64,000 bases of DNA from Elusimicrobiota bacterium (GCA_023249645.1 JAHFCF010000005.1:62001-126000), one strand, 5' to 3'; counted from the first letter of the stretch, positions 39,721 to 48,342 are shown. The notes: generated by a model from the letters alone, not told the origin. Program-made: numbers and translations.

Positions 39721-40914
39721 CTACGCGACCTTGAGGCCCTTGACGGCGGCCTCATCCTGGCCGATGAGGCGCCGCGCGGCGTCGACCTGCTCCCAAATGT
39801 TGCACATCATGACGCCTTGGATCTTTCCGTCGCGGACATAATAAATGGTCCCTTGGCGGTTCTCTTCTTTCCAATCGGCGACCACCTCTAATTTTGAGTC
39901 GATCTCACCCACCGCCTCGTAGCCGAACTCGAAGAGGTCGGAGAAGAAATAGGGCAGATAGTCGAAGGCCTGGTGCGCCCCCGCCATGTTTTTCCCCGCG
40001 TGTTTGCCCAGACTTGAGGCATTGTCCCAATGCTCCAGGCGCGTCATCTTGCCCAAGGCCGCGCAGGGGAAGTTGGCGTTGTCGCCGGCCGCATAGATGT
40101 CGGGGGCGTCAGTCCGCAGATAGGCGTCGACTTGGATGCCGTTGGCGATCGTCAGCTCCGCGCGCGCCGCAAGGTCCGTTTCCGGCTGGATGCCGATGCC
40201 GACGATGACCATGTCGGACTCGATCTCTCTGGCTTGTTCGGTCCTTGTTTTGAATTTTTCACCTTGGCGGATGATCGAAGCCGGCTTCTCATGGATGATC
40301 TGGATCCCCTGGGCCAGGTAATGAGCCTCCATCGCTTTTCCCAGAGTCTCAGGGAAGATCCTCTGGCAGAGATATTCCCCGGGAAAGAGCATGACGACTT
40401 TGACCTGGTTGAGGGCCAGCGCCGCGGCGATCTCGGAGCCGATGAACCCGCCGCCGATCACCAGCGCGGTCTTGCCCGGCGCGGCTTGAGGCCGCAGGCG
40501 CAGGTAGTCGTCCAACGTCCGGTAGTAGAAGAGTCCTTCAATATCTCCTCCCGGGAGGGGCAGGTGCGTGGGACGGCCTCCTGTGGCTAAAAGCAATTTT
40601 TCATAGTGGATGATATTGCCTGATTGATCCGCAACGGTCTTCTGCTTGGGGTCGATCGAGGCGACGGTGGTTGCGAGCTTCAGATCGACTTTATTCTCAG
40701 TATAAAAACTTTGATCGTGACGAAAGACTTTTTCCAAAGGCATCTTGCCGAACCACAGCTTCTTCGTCAGCGGCGGCCGGTCATAGGGCAGGTTTTTCTC
40801 TTGCCCGATCAGCGCGAGTGACCCATCGCGGTCGATCTCACGGATGCCTTCGATGGCAGAAGCGCCGGCCAGTCCCGCGCCGACGATCAGGTATTTATAG
40901 GAGTTATTCCCCAT
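39721..40914 (-). CDS. FAD/NAD(P)-dependent oxidoreductase (ferredoxin/rubredoxin reductase type)
   Basis: 397 residues. FAD motif YLIVGAGLAGASAIEG, NAD(P) motif ALVIGGGFIGSEIAAALA, and the second FAD motif APDIYAAGDNANF are complete. The C-terminal domain (LPYFFSDLFEFGYEAVGE) is that of AIF-like or aromatic-dioxygenase ferredoxin reductases. It could pass electrons from NAD(P)H to rubredoxin or rubrerythrin. A 20-bp palindrome lies 21 bp before the start and suggests control by a dimeric regulator. Confidence 0.9.
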   Translation of the reverse strand: MGNNSYKYLIVGAGLAGASAIEGIREIDRDGSLALIGQEKNLPYDRPPLTKKLWFGKMPLEKVFRHDQSFYTENKVDLKLATTVASIDPKQKTVADQSGNIIHYEKLLLATGGRPTHLPLPGGDIEGLFYYRTLDDYLRLRPQAAPGKTALVIGGGFIGSEIAAALALNQVKVVMLFPGEYLCQRIFPETLGKAMEAHYLAQGIQIIHEKPASIIRQGEKFKTRTEQAREIESDMVIVGIGIQPETDLAARAELTIANGIQVDAYLRTDAPDIYAAGDNANFPCAALGKMTRLEHWDNASSLGKHAGKNMAGAHQAFDYLPYFFSDLFEFGYEAVGEIDSKLEVVADWKEENRQGTIYYVRDGKIQGVMMCNIWEQVDAARRLIGQDEAAVKGLKVA

Positions 40915-40935
40915 GATCCTTTGCTTCTTTGAGCA

Positions 40936-40955
40936 ATAGGATAGCCATATCCTAT
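40936..40955 (-). promoter_or_regulatory. Palindromic operator before the FAD reductase gene
   Basis: ATAGGATA, 4 nt, TATCCTAT: perfect 8-bp arms. TTGACA lies upstream on the minus strand (40969-40964), so the palindrome covers the place of the -10 box, consistent with repression. An Rrf2-type site is one possibility, but this is unproved. Confidence 0.55.
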
Positions 40956-40972
40956 CAAGGGGATGTCAAATG

Positions 40973-41407
40973 TCAACGTCGATCGGGAACCATTCCTAGA
41001 TGATGCCGGAAGACCAGTTCGCCCCCCAGCCAGGCCCCGAAGATCAGGACGAGCTGCCCGGCGGCGGCCAACGCATCCGAGATCAGCAGACCATGCGCTC
41101 CCCAGGTCCGCGCCAGAAGGCTGGCCGTGTAGATGCTCACGGCTGTCAGCATCACGAGCATGTGTCGGAAGGCGACAGATTCCGCCAAGTGCTCCTTGGG
41201 GAGGGCCGCGAAGTCGGCCAGCCCTGTCGCGGCGGTCGGCAATGCCGTCAAGAGTCCAGCGGCCAGGGCCCAGAAAGCGGCCGTGTGCCAGAAGGGGTCC
41301 CCCCTCCAGAATCCGATGAGGTCGGCCGGAAGCGCGAGGCTGAGCAGGGCGATCGGGAAATGCACGACCTGGGAATGGATCGGATGCCCGAAAAGCCGCA
41401 AGCTCAA
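40973..41407 (-). CDS. DUF2231 membrane protein
   Basis: 144 residues, four membrane helices. The start FGHPIHSQVVHFPIALLSLAL is the hallmark of DUF2231 (HP.HP..VHFPIAL), with conserved His residues in helix 1, and FRHMLVMLTAVSIY later. Some members have been linked to redox or haem proteins. No ATG or GTG fits; it starts at TTG 41407 (or 41401). It lies 7 bp after the next gene upstream. Confidence 0.85.
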   Translation of the reverse strand: MSLRLFGHPIHSQVVHFPIALLSLALPADLIGFWRGDPFWHTAAFWALAAGLLTALPTAATGLADFAALPKEHLAESVAFRHMLVMLTAVSIYTASLLARTWGAHGLLISDALAAAGQLVLIFGAWLGGELVFRHHLGMVPDRR

Positions 41408-41414
41408 GGGAGTT

Positions 41415-41759
41415 TCAGGCTTTCATGAGGGACGTCACCAGCAGCAAGAAGGCCGAGACGGCGACCAGGGCGTGGATGATCACCACGGGAGACGGCAATC
41501 TTTGCTGACGCAGATGGTAGGAGAAGAGGAAGAAGCCGCCCAGGGCCGCCAGCACGAACAGGCCCAAGGAGGCGGCCGCGGCACTTCCCACCCCCAATCC
41601 GAAAACAGCCCAGCCCAGGGTCGCGAGTCCGGACGCGCCCACCAGGCCGTGCAGCAAGGCCAAGGGCAGCGGGATCGTCTTGTCGCGAAAATGCAAAGTG
41701 GCCAGGACCAGCCCACCCAGAGCCGCGATACCGAACAGGATTACAGCAGTCAGTAACAT
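41415..41759 (-). CDS. Four-helix membrane protein, unknown
   Basis: 114 residues almost wholly made of four hydrophobic segments (LLTAVILFGIAALGGLVLATL, PLALLHGLVGASGLATLGW, FVLAALGGFFLFSYHL, PVVIIHALVAVSAFLLLV). His residues recur in the helices at LHF, LLHGL, SYHL and IHAL, which could be haem or metal ligands; that is a guess. It pairs with the DUF2231 gene, 7 bp away, so the two probably form one membrane complex. Confidence 0.75.
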   Translation of the reverse strand: MLLTAVILFGIAALGGLVLATLHFRDKTIPLPLALLHGLVGASGLATLGWAVFGLGVGSAAAASLGLFVLAALGGFFLFSYHLRQQRLPSPVVIIHALVAVSAFLLLVTSLMKA

Positions 41760-41773
41760 ACAGGTCTCCTCCC

Positions 41774-42244
41774 TTATTTTTTAGTCTTTCCGAAATAGTA
41801 GCGCAATCCCACGCCGCCGTCCAGGTTGTCGCCCAGGCTGGGAGCCAGGCGCAACACGGGCACGACCTCGGCGAACACCTCGAGCGGTGTGTCCTTGACG
41901 AGGTAGGCCAGGCCGCCGACGAAGCGGATGCCGAAGAGGGATTCGTCTTGGTCCTCGATCTTAAGGCCCAGGCCTAGGTAAGGGACGAGCTTTCCCATGG
42001 GGGGCTGATACGAGAAGTCGCGGAAGTGGGTCAGCGCGTCCGCGTGCATGTCGAAGTTGCTGCCCTGCGCTCCCAAGGCCAGATCCAAGGCGTTGCTATG
42101 ATCAAGGATGTATTTCGCGGTGAAGCCGAAGGGCGTGCCGATATAGGCGCCGACCCCGAGCTGGCCCTTATCTTCCTGGGCCTGTGCTGGGATGGACAGC
42201 AGGCTCAAGCTCAAGCCTGCCAGCGCGAGAAGATATTTTCTCAT
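41774..42244 (-). CDS. Outer-membrane beta-barrel-like protein
   Basis: 156 residues. Signal peptide (KYLLALAGLSLSLLSIPAQA), then alternating strands (LGVGAYIGTPFGFTAKYIL, NALDLALGAQGSN, LVPYLGLGLKIEDQD) and a C-terminal end GVGLRYYFGKTKK, typical of small eight-strand barrels. It lies 3 bp after the sodC stop on the same strand. Role unknown. Confidence 0.75.
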   Translation of the reverse strand: MRKYLLALAGLSLSLLSIPAQAQEDKGQLGVGAYIGTPFGFTAKYILDHSNALDLALGAQGSNFDMHADALTHFRDFSYQPPMGKLVPYLGLGLKIEDQDESLFGIRFVGGLAYLVKDTPLEVFAEVVPVLRLAPSLGDNLDGGVGLRYYFGKTKK

Positions 42245-42247
42245 AGG

Positions 42248-42763
42248 TTATTTCCCTCCCGTAATGACGATGATCCCGCAGCCGACGCGCCCGCCGGCGT
42301 TGCCGACCGGCTGGCTGAAATCATCCTTCTTCTCATGCACGATCACGGCGCGGCCGGCCACCGTGTACTTCCCCTCGGCCAAGGTGACGCGAGGCAGCAT
42401 GACTTCTAGGCTGGCGCTGCCGTCCGCCGCGGCGAGTATGTTGCCCATATCCCCGCTGTGAGCCTTGTGCATCCCGTCCTTGGGAAGAAAGCCGTGCGGA
42501 GAGCTCAAGGGGTTGTAGTGACTGCCGGCGGCCTTGCCGACGTCCTCGCAGGAGCCGAACTCGTGGATATGGAAGGCATGGTCTCCCGGCGTCAGGCCGG
42601 TCAGCTGGACGCTCACGTGCAGGCCGCCCTTCATGTCGTGGAAGGTGACGGTGCCTGATACCTTGGACTCCGGCGTGGTCCCTTTGACGAGGGCGACTCC
42701 TGAGTCAGCTGCCGCGACGGTCGCCAGGGTCAGGCTCAGGGCTGCGACGATGATTCCTTTCAT
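42248..42763 (-). CDS. sodC: Periplasmic Cu/Zn superoxide dismutase
   Basis: 171 residues. Signal peptide (KGIIVAALSLTLATVAAA). Copper ligands in HAFHIHEFGSC and the late VIVHEKKDDF, zinc ligands in GSHYNP and HKAHSGDMGNI, and the disulphide Cys pair (SCEDV and GCGII) are all present. It removes superoxide in the periplasm. A clear ribosome site (GGGAGG) precedes ATG 42763. The neighbouring iron operon and rubrerythrin fit oxygen defence. Confidence 0.95.
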   Translation of the reverse strand: MKGIIVAALSLTLATVAAADSGVALVKGTTPESKVSGTVTFHDMKGGLHVSVQLTGLTPGDHAFHIHEFGSCEDVGKAAGSHYNPLSSPHGFLPKDGMHKAHSGDMGNILAAADGSASLEVMLPRVTLAEGKYTVAGRAVIVHEKKDDFSQPVGNAGGRVGCGIIVITGGK

Positions 42764-42816
42764 GGGACCTCCCAGTAATGATACATCGAATAGGTAAAAA
42801 TTAAATCAAATTCCAA

Positions 42817-43500
42817 TCAGAAAACCTTCTTGACGGAGATGCGTTGGGCGAGCTCCTGCTCCAAGGCGATGACCGTTTCCCCGGTCTGCACCACGATGGA
42901 CGGCCGGCTTTGCTTCAAGGTGACCAGGCTGCCTGGGGTCAGTCCCAAGGCGAGGAGCTTCTGGATGACGGGCTTGTCCTCCATGGCCAGATAGACGATC
43001 TTTCCGGAATTGCCGGGTAGGAGCTTGTCCAGAGAAGTGATGACGGGGTCGGCTTGGTCGAGCCATTGCTTGCAGCACTCGCCGGGGGGTATGGGAGTCC
43101 CGTGCGGGCAATGGCGCGGATGGCCCAGGAGGGTGCAGATGGCCCGAGTGGCCTCAGGGGAGAGGATGTGCTCCCAGCGGCAGGCGTCCTCATCGATCTG
43201 GCCCGCTCCCACGTCCAGCAGATCCACCAGAAGCCTTTCCGCCAGGCGATGGCGTCGTGTGACATCCTGGGCCAGGGTCCTTCCGGACTCGCTCAATTCG
43301 ACGTTTCCGCTGCTGAGGCGCGCGAGGTCCTTGCTCAGGAGTCTTTCAAAGACATCCGGGGAGATCCCCTGGGAGAGCACTGTTCGTATCTGTTCTTCAT
43401 GGCACTGCCCGAGTTCGTGATTGTGCCATATGACCCCGAGGGCTTCCTCCTCTTCTTCCAGCGCGGCCGGCTTGAGGCGGGACATGGATCCAAAGTACAT
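42817..43500 (-). CDS. DtxR/MntR-type metalloregulator with C-terminal FeoA domain
   Basis: 227 residues. Winged-HTH and dimerisation region of the DtxR family (SPDVFERLLSKDLARLSSGN, LAERLLVDLLDVG, WEHILSPEATRAICTLLGHP) followed by a FeoA/SH3-like domain (~150-225: SGKIVYLAMEDKPVIQKLLALGLTPGS). It should bind Fe2+ or Mn2+ and repress transport genes. There is no separate feoA, so the FeoA-like part could serve FeoB in trans, which is speculation. GGAGG lies before ATG 43500, 13 bp downstream of the feoB stop. An in-frame start at 43563 would overlap feoB, so it is not used. Confidence 0.88.
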   Translation of the reverse strand: MYFGSMSRLKPAALEEEEEALGVIWHNHELGQCHEEQIRTVLSQGISPDVFERLLSKDLARLSSGNVELSESGRTLAQDVTRRHRLAERLLVDLLDVGAGQIDEDACRWEHILSPEATRAICTLLGHPRHCPHGTPIPPGECCKQWLDQADPVITSLDKLLPGNSGKIVYLAMEDKPVIQKLLALGLTPGSLVTLKQSRPSIVVQTGETVIALEQELAQRISVKKVF

Positions 43501-43513
43501 GGAGCATCCTCCG

Positions 43514-45499
43514 TCAGACGAAGTTGGTGAGATTGAGGAACACATTGAGCGCGGCTGCGACACCGATGGCGACGGCGAAGACCAGGCCGCTGATCAGGCA
43601 GGCTTTTCCAGTCCCCCTTTCCTTGATCAGGACAAGGAACTGCGCCAGGCACGGGAGGAAGAGGGTGATGGCCACCAGGCTGACGACGATCTGCCTGGGA
43701 TCCAAGACTCCCTGCTTGGAAAGTGCGAAGAGCCCGGCCGCCCCGTAGTCGCGCCTGAGAAAGCCTAAGATGAAGCACCACGCGGTCTCCTTGGGGAGGC
43801 CCAGCAGCCTGGTCGTGACCGGGGCCAGCAGCGACTCCGCTGTTTTGAGTACCCCCAGCCTGTCCGAGATGAAGAGCACGAGGGTTCCGAGCATGAACAG
43901 GGGGACCGCCTCCTTGAGATACCACGCCAGCCGCGCCTTGACCTTGAGAAGGATGTTGCCGGCTTGGGGAATGCGCAGGGGAGGTATCTCCATGATGAAG
44001 GGGGCCCGCGCGCCGGGCAGGAGCTTGGAGGCGCCCCAGCCGGCGGCCAGCATCGTGGCTAGGATGGTGGCCAGCCAGAGCGTCCACTCCCGCCAGCCGT
44101 GTTCGGCGAGGATCCCCATGACTACGCCCAGCTGAGCCGAGCAGGGTATGCCCAGGGTCAGAAGGAACGTGGCCAGAAGCCTTTCCTTGCGCGTGTCCAG
44201 GATGCGGCTGCCCAGTGTGGCCATGGTGACGCAGCCCAGGCCCAGGACCATGGGAATGACGGCCTTGCCGTTGAGGCCCACGAGCCGGAAGGCCTTGTCG
44301 AGCATGGCGCTCAGCCGCGGCAAGTAGCCTGAATCCTCGAGGAATCCGAAGAAGATGAAGAAAGCCGTCACGATGGGGAAGATGATGGCCAGGGCGTAGG
44401 TCAGCGCCATGGTGATGGCGCCATAGGGACCGACCAGCATGTCCTGCAGGAAAGGGACGGGCACGGCGGCCTTGACCAGCCGGATCGCCGCCGGATTGAT
44501 GTAGCGGCCGAAGAGGATGTTCTCCATGAAGTTCACGCCGTGTCCGGCGGCCAGGACGCCGACGAAATAGTACATGGTCGCGATGGCGGCGGCCACCAGG
44601 GCGTAGCCGGGCAAGCCTCTCATGGACCAGCGGTCCAAAAATTGGATCCAGCCCGGCCTGCCGGGCAGAGATCGCGTCTGCGTCGCGGCGACGGCGTTCA
44701 GTGCCCACGATTCTTGGAACGCATGCAGCAGGAACTCGGGCGGCTGGAAGAATCGTTCCCGCAGTCGGGCGGCGTCTTGGAGCGCTGGGGCGAGCGCTTG
44801 CGGCGCCGGAGGCAGGCCGGTGATCAGGAATGCGGCAACGGTCGTATCACCGGCAAGCAGGGAGAGGCCGATGAACCGCCTAAAATTTCCGGCGGGCAAG
44901 GCTTCGCGGATCGTGCGCGCCGCGGCCTCGATCTCTCCGGAATACTCCACTGGGCGCGGCGGCGCGGCTTGGGCCAGGGCGGTCTTGAGCCGCTCCATGC
45001 CTTGGCCGGTGGTGGCCACGGTCTCGACCACCGGCACCCCCAGGAGCGCCGAGAGCCGGCGGACATCGCACCGGAACCCGCGGGAGATCGCCTCATCGGA
45101 CATGTTCAAGGCCAGCACCAGGGGGAGTCCCAGGTCAGCCAGCGCCGCGGTCAGCATCAAGGTCCCTTTGAGGTTCTTGGCGTCGGCCACCTGGACGATC
45201 ACGTCGGGCTTCTCGCGCAGAAGCAGGTCCCGCGCGACGATCTCATCCTCGGATTGCGGGGTGAGCGAGCGTATGCCCGGCGTGTCGATCACCTGCCAGG
45301 TCCGGCCGTGGAAGCGTCCGACTCCGCGGGTGACGTCGACGGTGGTGCCGGGATAGTTCGAGACCGTGACATAGTTTCCGGTCAGGCGGTTGAACACCAC
45401 CGATTTGCCGACGTTGGGGTGTCCCACCAGGGCGATGCGGCCGTTGGTCGCCTGGGCGGATTCATGCTCGATGTGTCCGCTCTGTTCGTGCTGAGTCAT
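43514..45499 (-). CDS. feoB: Ferrous iron transporter FeoB
   Basis: 661 residues. N-terminal G-protein domain with G1 GHPNVGKS, G2 region Thr, G3 DTPG and G4 NMSD, a helical GDI-like domain, and two Gate domains with the conserved Cys-rich helices (VLGLGCVTMATLGSRIL and LGIPCSAQLGVV). Moves Fe2+ across the inner membrane. Followed by the DtxR-FeoA gene and preceded by a cytochrome, a barrel and Fur genes on the same strand, so it is the centre of an iron-uptake unit. Confidence 0.95.
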   Translation of the reverse strand: MTQHEQSGHIEHESAQATNGRIALVGHPNVGKSVVFNRLTGNYVTVSNYPGTTVDVTRGVGRFHGRTWQVIDTPGIRSLTPQSEDEIVARDLLLREKPDVIVQVADAKNLKGTLMLTAALADLGLPLVLALNMSDEAISRGFRCDVRRLSALLGVPVVETVATTGQGMERLKTALAQAAPPRPVEYSGEIEAAARTIREALPAGNFRRFIGLSLLAGDTTVAAFLITGLPPAPQALAPALQDAARLRERFFQPPEFLLHAFQESWALNAVAATQTRSLPGRPGWIQFLDRWSMRGLPGYALVAAAIATMYYFVGVLAAGHGVNFMENILFGRYINPAAIRLVKAAVPVPFLQDMLVGPYGAITMALTYALAIIFPIVTAFFIFFGFLEDSGYLPRLSAMLDKAFRLVGLNGKAVIPMVLGLGCVTMATLGSRILDTRKERLLATFLLTLGIPCSAQLGVVMGILAEHGWREWTLWLATILATMLAAGWGASKLLPGARAPFIMEIPPLRIPQAGNILLKVKARLAWYLKEAVPLFMLGTLVLFISDRLGVLKTAESLLAPVTTRLLGLPKETAWCFILGFLRRDYGAAGLFALSKQGVLDPRQIVVSLVAITLFLPCLAQFLVLIKERGTGKACLISGLVFAVAIGVAAALNVFLNLTNFV

Positions 45500-45518
45500 G
45501 GCGGTCTCGTAATGGGCA

Positions 45519-45812
45519 TCATTCGATCTTGACGGACAGAATATAGCGCCGGATGCGTTCCTTCTCAGCGTCAGAGATCTGGCTGCGCTGCTGCATCCGC
45601 TCCAGCATGAGCTCCCAACGCTCCGGCGAGTAAGCCGACGGCAGCCTCAAGGTATGGCATCCGGAGCACTTGGCGATGTATAGGGCCCGGCCTTGCCGCA
45701 GTGCCTCCAGGGTCGTCCCCGGCCATTGCTGCGTCGCCCGACGAGCTTGGAGGGGCGTCGGGCTTGGGATCTGGCCCGCGCAGGCGCAGAGAACGGCCGC
45801 GAGCGCGGCCAT
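45519..45812 (-). CDS. Small c-type cytochrome
   Basis: 97 residues from ATG 45812. A short signal (AALAAVLCACAGQ) with a possible lipobox Cys precedes one haem-binding motif (YIAKCSGCHTLRL), with Met candidates for the sixth ligand in ELMLERMQQR. An earlier ATG at 45881 would overlap the upstream gene by 44 bp, so I prefer 45812, though neither has a clear ribosome site. Its place directly before feoB suggests it reduces ferric iron or handles electrons at the periplasmic face during iron uptake. Confidence 0.8.
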   Translation of the reverse strand: MAALAAVLCACAGQIPSPTPLQARRATQQWPGTTLEALRQGRALYIAKCSGCHTLRLPSAYSPERWELMLERMQQRSQISDAEKERIRRYILSVKIE

Positions 45813-45837
45813 GCCTGCGGCCGAGGTGCGTAGCCTT

Positions 45838-46653
45838 CTAGAATCGGATGGATCCGATGATCCTGAAATTGAATTTTTCATGATTGTCCAGAACCAGGGA
45901 GTCTTGGGGATTGGCGACGGAACGCTGGAGGGCCGGCAACTGCCGCAAGAGGGTCGCGGTCAGCCACCAATTCTCGTGCGCATAGCTCGCCACAGGGCCT
46001 GCGAAGATGACGCTGTCCGTGAAGCCTGAGCCCGGATGCGTCTTTTCGTTCTGGTTGACGACTTCGAGTCCTGCCGAGAAGGCGGGCGTGAAGAAGTGGG
46101 TCAAGCCCAGATCGTTCTCCAGATTCCACGAGATGTTCGAATGTCCGGGGCCGAACTCCCACTCGGGTTCGACCACGGCGTTGTAGGCGACGAGATTGTC
46201 CCCGAACTTCTTGTCCAGGATGAGCTTCGACTCCCACCCGAATTCGTCGGATTGGAAGGTGTATTCCTGATAGAACGCCAATCCCAGGGCGTCCGCCACG
46301 GGATCCCATAGTTTGTATTTCCATTCCGAGGAGATGCCGTCGAAGCCCTGGTCGCCGACCTTCTGGCCGGGGTTGGCCGGATCCTCGTGCGTGGCTTGAT
46401 GCCAATTCAGGTAGAGGGACGTCTGGAGGCGGTCGACCAGTCCCACCTCATACTCCAGGCGGTAGTCGAACTCGGAGAAATAACTCGTCCGGCCAGCCCG
46501 CCAGGTGAGCCAGGGCTCGAGCTCCTTGACGCCCGCCGGCAGCACTCCGCTCTCATAGGTGTAAGTGAAGCGCCGTTCGGTGGCGGCTCCAGGCGAGACT
46601 GCCGCCAGGCTCAAGGCCGCCAGAAGAAATAGAATCATTTCGATTTTTCTCAT
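45838..46653 (-). CDS. Outer-membrane beta-barrel-like protein in the iron operon
   Basis: 271 residues. Signal peptide (ILFLLAALSLAAVSPGAA) then amphipathic strands (FTYTYESGVLPAGVKELEPW, YRLEYEVGLVDRLQTSLYL, ALGLAFYQEYTFQSDEF), ending IIGSIRF with C-terminal Phe, the barrel-assembly signal. It resembles the DUF6662/'copper resistance'-style barrels. Coded between Fur and the cytochrome, so it may let metal ions through the outer membrane. The link is by position only. Confidence 0.8.
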   Translation of the reverse strand: MRKIEMILFLLAALSLAAVSPGAATERRFTYTYESGVLPAGVKELEPWLTWRAGRTSYFSEFDYRLEYEVGLVDRLQTSLYLNWHQATHEDPANPGQKVGDQGFDGISSEWKYKLWDPVADALGLAFYQEYTFQSDEFGWESKLILDKKFGDNLVAYNAVVEPEWEFGPGHSNISWNLENDLGLTHFFTPAFSAGLEVVNQNEKTHPGSGFTDSVIFAGPVASYAHENWWLTATLLRQLPALQRSVANPQDSLVLDNHEKFNFRIIGSIRF

Positions 46654-46657
46654 TTAT

Positions 46658-47104
46658 TCAATGACCTCTCCCGCGTCCGAGTTTGAGACAACGCCTGCAA
46701 TAGCCTCTGACCTCCAGGCAGTGTCCCGTGATCCGGAATCCCCGCCGTTTGGCTTCCGTCTCTTGAAGGCGTTCTATGGCGCAGTTGGAAAACTCGACCA
46801 CGGCCCCGCAGCCCAGGCAGGTCATGTGGTCATGATGGGGCTTGCCGACGGCGACCTCAAAACGGCGTCGGACCGTCGTCGGCTGCGTCTCATCCGCGAT
46901 GCCCAGCTGCGCGAAGAGCTTGAGAGCCCGGAAGACCGTGGCCCGGCCCAGAGTGGAGTTCCCTCTTTTCAGGGCTTCATAGATGGATTCGGCGCAGGCA
47001 TGCGTTCCACCGTCGGATAGGTGCTCCAGGATGAGCCGCCGGGGCCGGGTCAGGCGAAGGCCCCGGCTCTTGAGCATGGTGAAGAACTGCTGTTCCTTGA
47101 GCAT
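46658..47104 (-). CDS. Fur-family metalloregulator
   Basis: 148 residues. Winged HTH (RLILEHLSDGGTHACAESIYEAL, LGRATVFRALKLFAQLGI), metal site HHDHMTCLGCG and second Cys pair GYCRRC (structural zinc). It could be Fur or a PerR/Zur-type relative; the block it heads argues for Fe2+ sensing. The next gene follows 4 bp later, so it heads the iron unit. An inverted repeat in its promoter suggests autoregulation. Confidence 0.92.
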   Translation of the reverse strand: MLKEQQFFTMLKSRGLRLTRPRRLILEHLSDGGTHACAESIYEALKRGNSTLGRATVFRALKLFAQLGIADETQPTTVRRRFEVAVGKPHHDHMTCLGCGAVVEFSNCAIERLQETEAKRRGFRITGHCLEVRGYCRRCLKLGRGRGH

Positions 47105-47128
47105 ATTGATATTGCAGTCTCAATTATA
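47105..47128 (-). promoter_or_regulatory. -10 box with inverted repeat before fur-like gene
   Basis: On the minus strand TATAAT at 47128-47123 lies 18 bp before the ATG. It overlaps ATTGA-N10-TCAAT (47105-47124), a loose Fur-box-like inverted repeat. The divergent transporter gene starts at 47142, so one site could control both. Confidence 0.45.
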
Positions 47129-47141
47129 GCATACTGGGTCG

Positions 47142-47744
47142 ATGTCCTCCAAAGATCTCTTGACGCGAAAAGCCCTGCGGTTGGAATATTTCACCGTGGC
47201 TTGGAACGTTTTTGAGGCAGCGGCCGCCATCGCGGCGGCGGTCATGGCCGGCAGCGTGGCTCTGCTCGGCTTCGGCTTGGACAGTCTCATCGAAGTGGCG
47301 GCCGCCGCCGTCCTGATCTGGCGGCTGAAAAAACACGGCACGGACCTGGACGAAGAATCCAGGGCCGAGCGTCTCTCCCTTCGGTTTGTCGGCGCGACCT
47401 TCTTTCTTTTGGCGGCCTATGTGGCTTATGAAGCCATCCATCTCCTGTGGCTTAGGCAAAGAGTCGGGCAAAGTCTTGTCGGCATCGCCATCACCGTCTT
47501 GGCAGCCCTGGTGATGCCGATTCTTGGAATGAGAAAACGCCAGGTGGCTCAAGAGCTAGGCAGCGAAGCCCTGGCCGAGGAGGGTGTGGAGAGCTTGATG
47601 TGCGGCTTCATGTCCCTGGCCGTTCTCCTCGGGCTTGTGTTGAACTATTTCTGGGGATTCTGGTGGGCTGACCCGATGGCCAGTCTGGTCATCGCCGGCT
47701 TCATGGTCCGAGAAGGCCGGGAAGCCTTTGAGGCTGGCGAATGA
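47142..47744 (+). CDS. Cation-efflux-like (CDF) membrane protein lacking the C-terminal domain
   Basis: 200 residues with six membrane helices. The CDF pattern (ALLGFGLDSLIEVAAAAVL, with an Asp in helix 2) is recognisable, and a matching acidic pattern EEGVESLMCG lies in helix 5. The cytosolic metallochaperone-like domain of standard CDF proteins is missing. It may export Fe2+, Mn2+ or Zn2+. Divergent from the Fur gene, and overlapping the methyltransferase gene at its end (ATGA). Confidence 0.8.
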   Translation: MSSKDLLTRKALRLEYFTVAWNVFEAAAAIAAAVMAGSVALLGFGLDSLIEVAAAAVLIWRLKKHGTDLDEESRAERLSLRFVGATFFLLAAYVAYEAIHLLWLRQRVGQSLVGIAITVLAALVMPILGMRKRQVAQELGSEALAEEGVESLMCGFMSLAVLLGLVLNYFWGFWWADPMASLVIAGFMVREGREAFEAGE

Positions 47745-48325
47745 AGATCCGGGAAAGCGGCATGCCCGAGCGGGATGTCTGGGAGAGTTTTTTCGATCCT
47801 GCCAATCTCTTGACCACCCTGGGCTTGGGTCGGCAAGTGAACGACGCGGCGGAGTTCGGCTGCGGCTACGGCACCTTCACCATCCCGGCGGCCAAGCTCA
47901 TCAGCGGGAAGATTTACGCCTTGGATATCGAACCGGATATGGTCCGGCTGGTCAGCGAAAGAGCCTCCGGCGAAGGGCTCGGCAATGTGCGCGTCCTCCT
48001 GCGCGATTTCATGGTTCAAGGTTCGGGCATGCCGGATGAAAGCGTCGATTACGCGATGCTCTTCAACATCCTGCATCTGGAGAACCCGATCGTCCTCCTC
48101 CAAGAGGCGGCCCGGATCCTTAAAAAAGGCGGCAGGCTGGCCATCATCCACTGGAACCATGACCCCGCGACGCCGCGGGGGCCTTCGCTGGACATCCGCC
48201 CCAGGCCCGAGCAGTGCATCGCTTGGGCTAAGCGCGCCGGGTTTTGCAAGCCCGTCCTCTACGACCTTTCGCCATATCATTATGGAATCGTCGCGATCCG
48301 TTTCAATCCGGGAAATATCATATAA
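47741..48325 (+). CDS. SAM-dependent methyltransferase (class I)
   Basis: 194 residues. Rossmann fold with motif I AAEFGCGYGTFTIPAAK, acidic end of strand 2 in IYALDIEPDMV, and post-I LLRDF then YAMLFNILHLENP. It resembles UbiE/arsenite-methyltransferase-like small enzymes. Substrate unknown. Starts within the end of the cation transporter gene, so the two may be used together, for example in metal or metalloid detoxification. This is inference. Confidence 0.85.
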   Translation: MKIRESGMPERDVWESFFDPANLLTTLGLGRQVNDAAEFGCGYGTFTIPAAKLISGKIYALDIEPDMVRLVSERASGEGLGNVRVLLRDFMVQGSGMPDESVDYAMLFNILHLENPIVLLQEAARILKKGGRLAIIHWNHDPATPRGPSLDIRPRPEQCIAWAKRAGFCKPVLYDLSPYHYGIVAIRFNPGNII

Positions 48326-48342
48326 TCCTCGAACTGCCCTCC

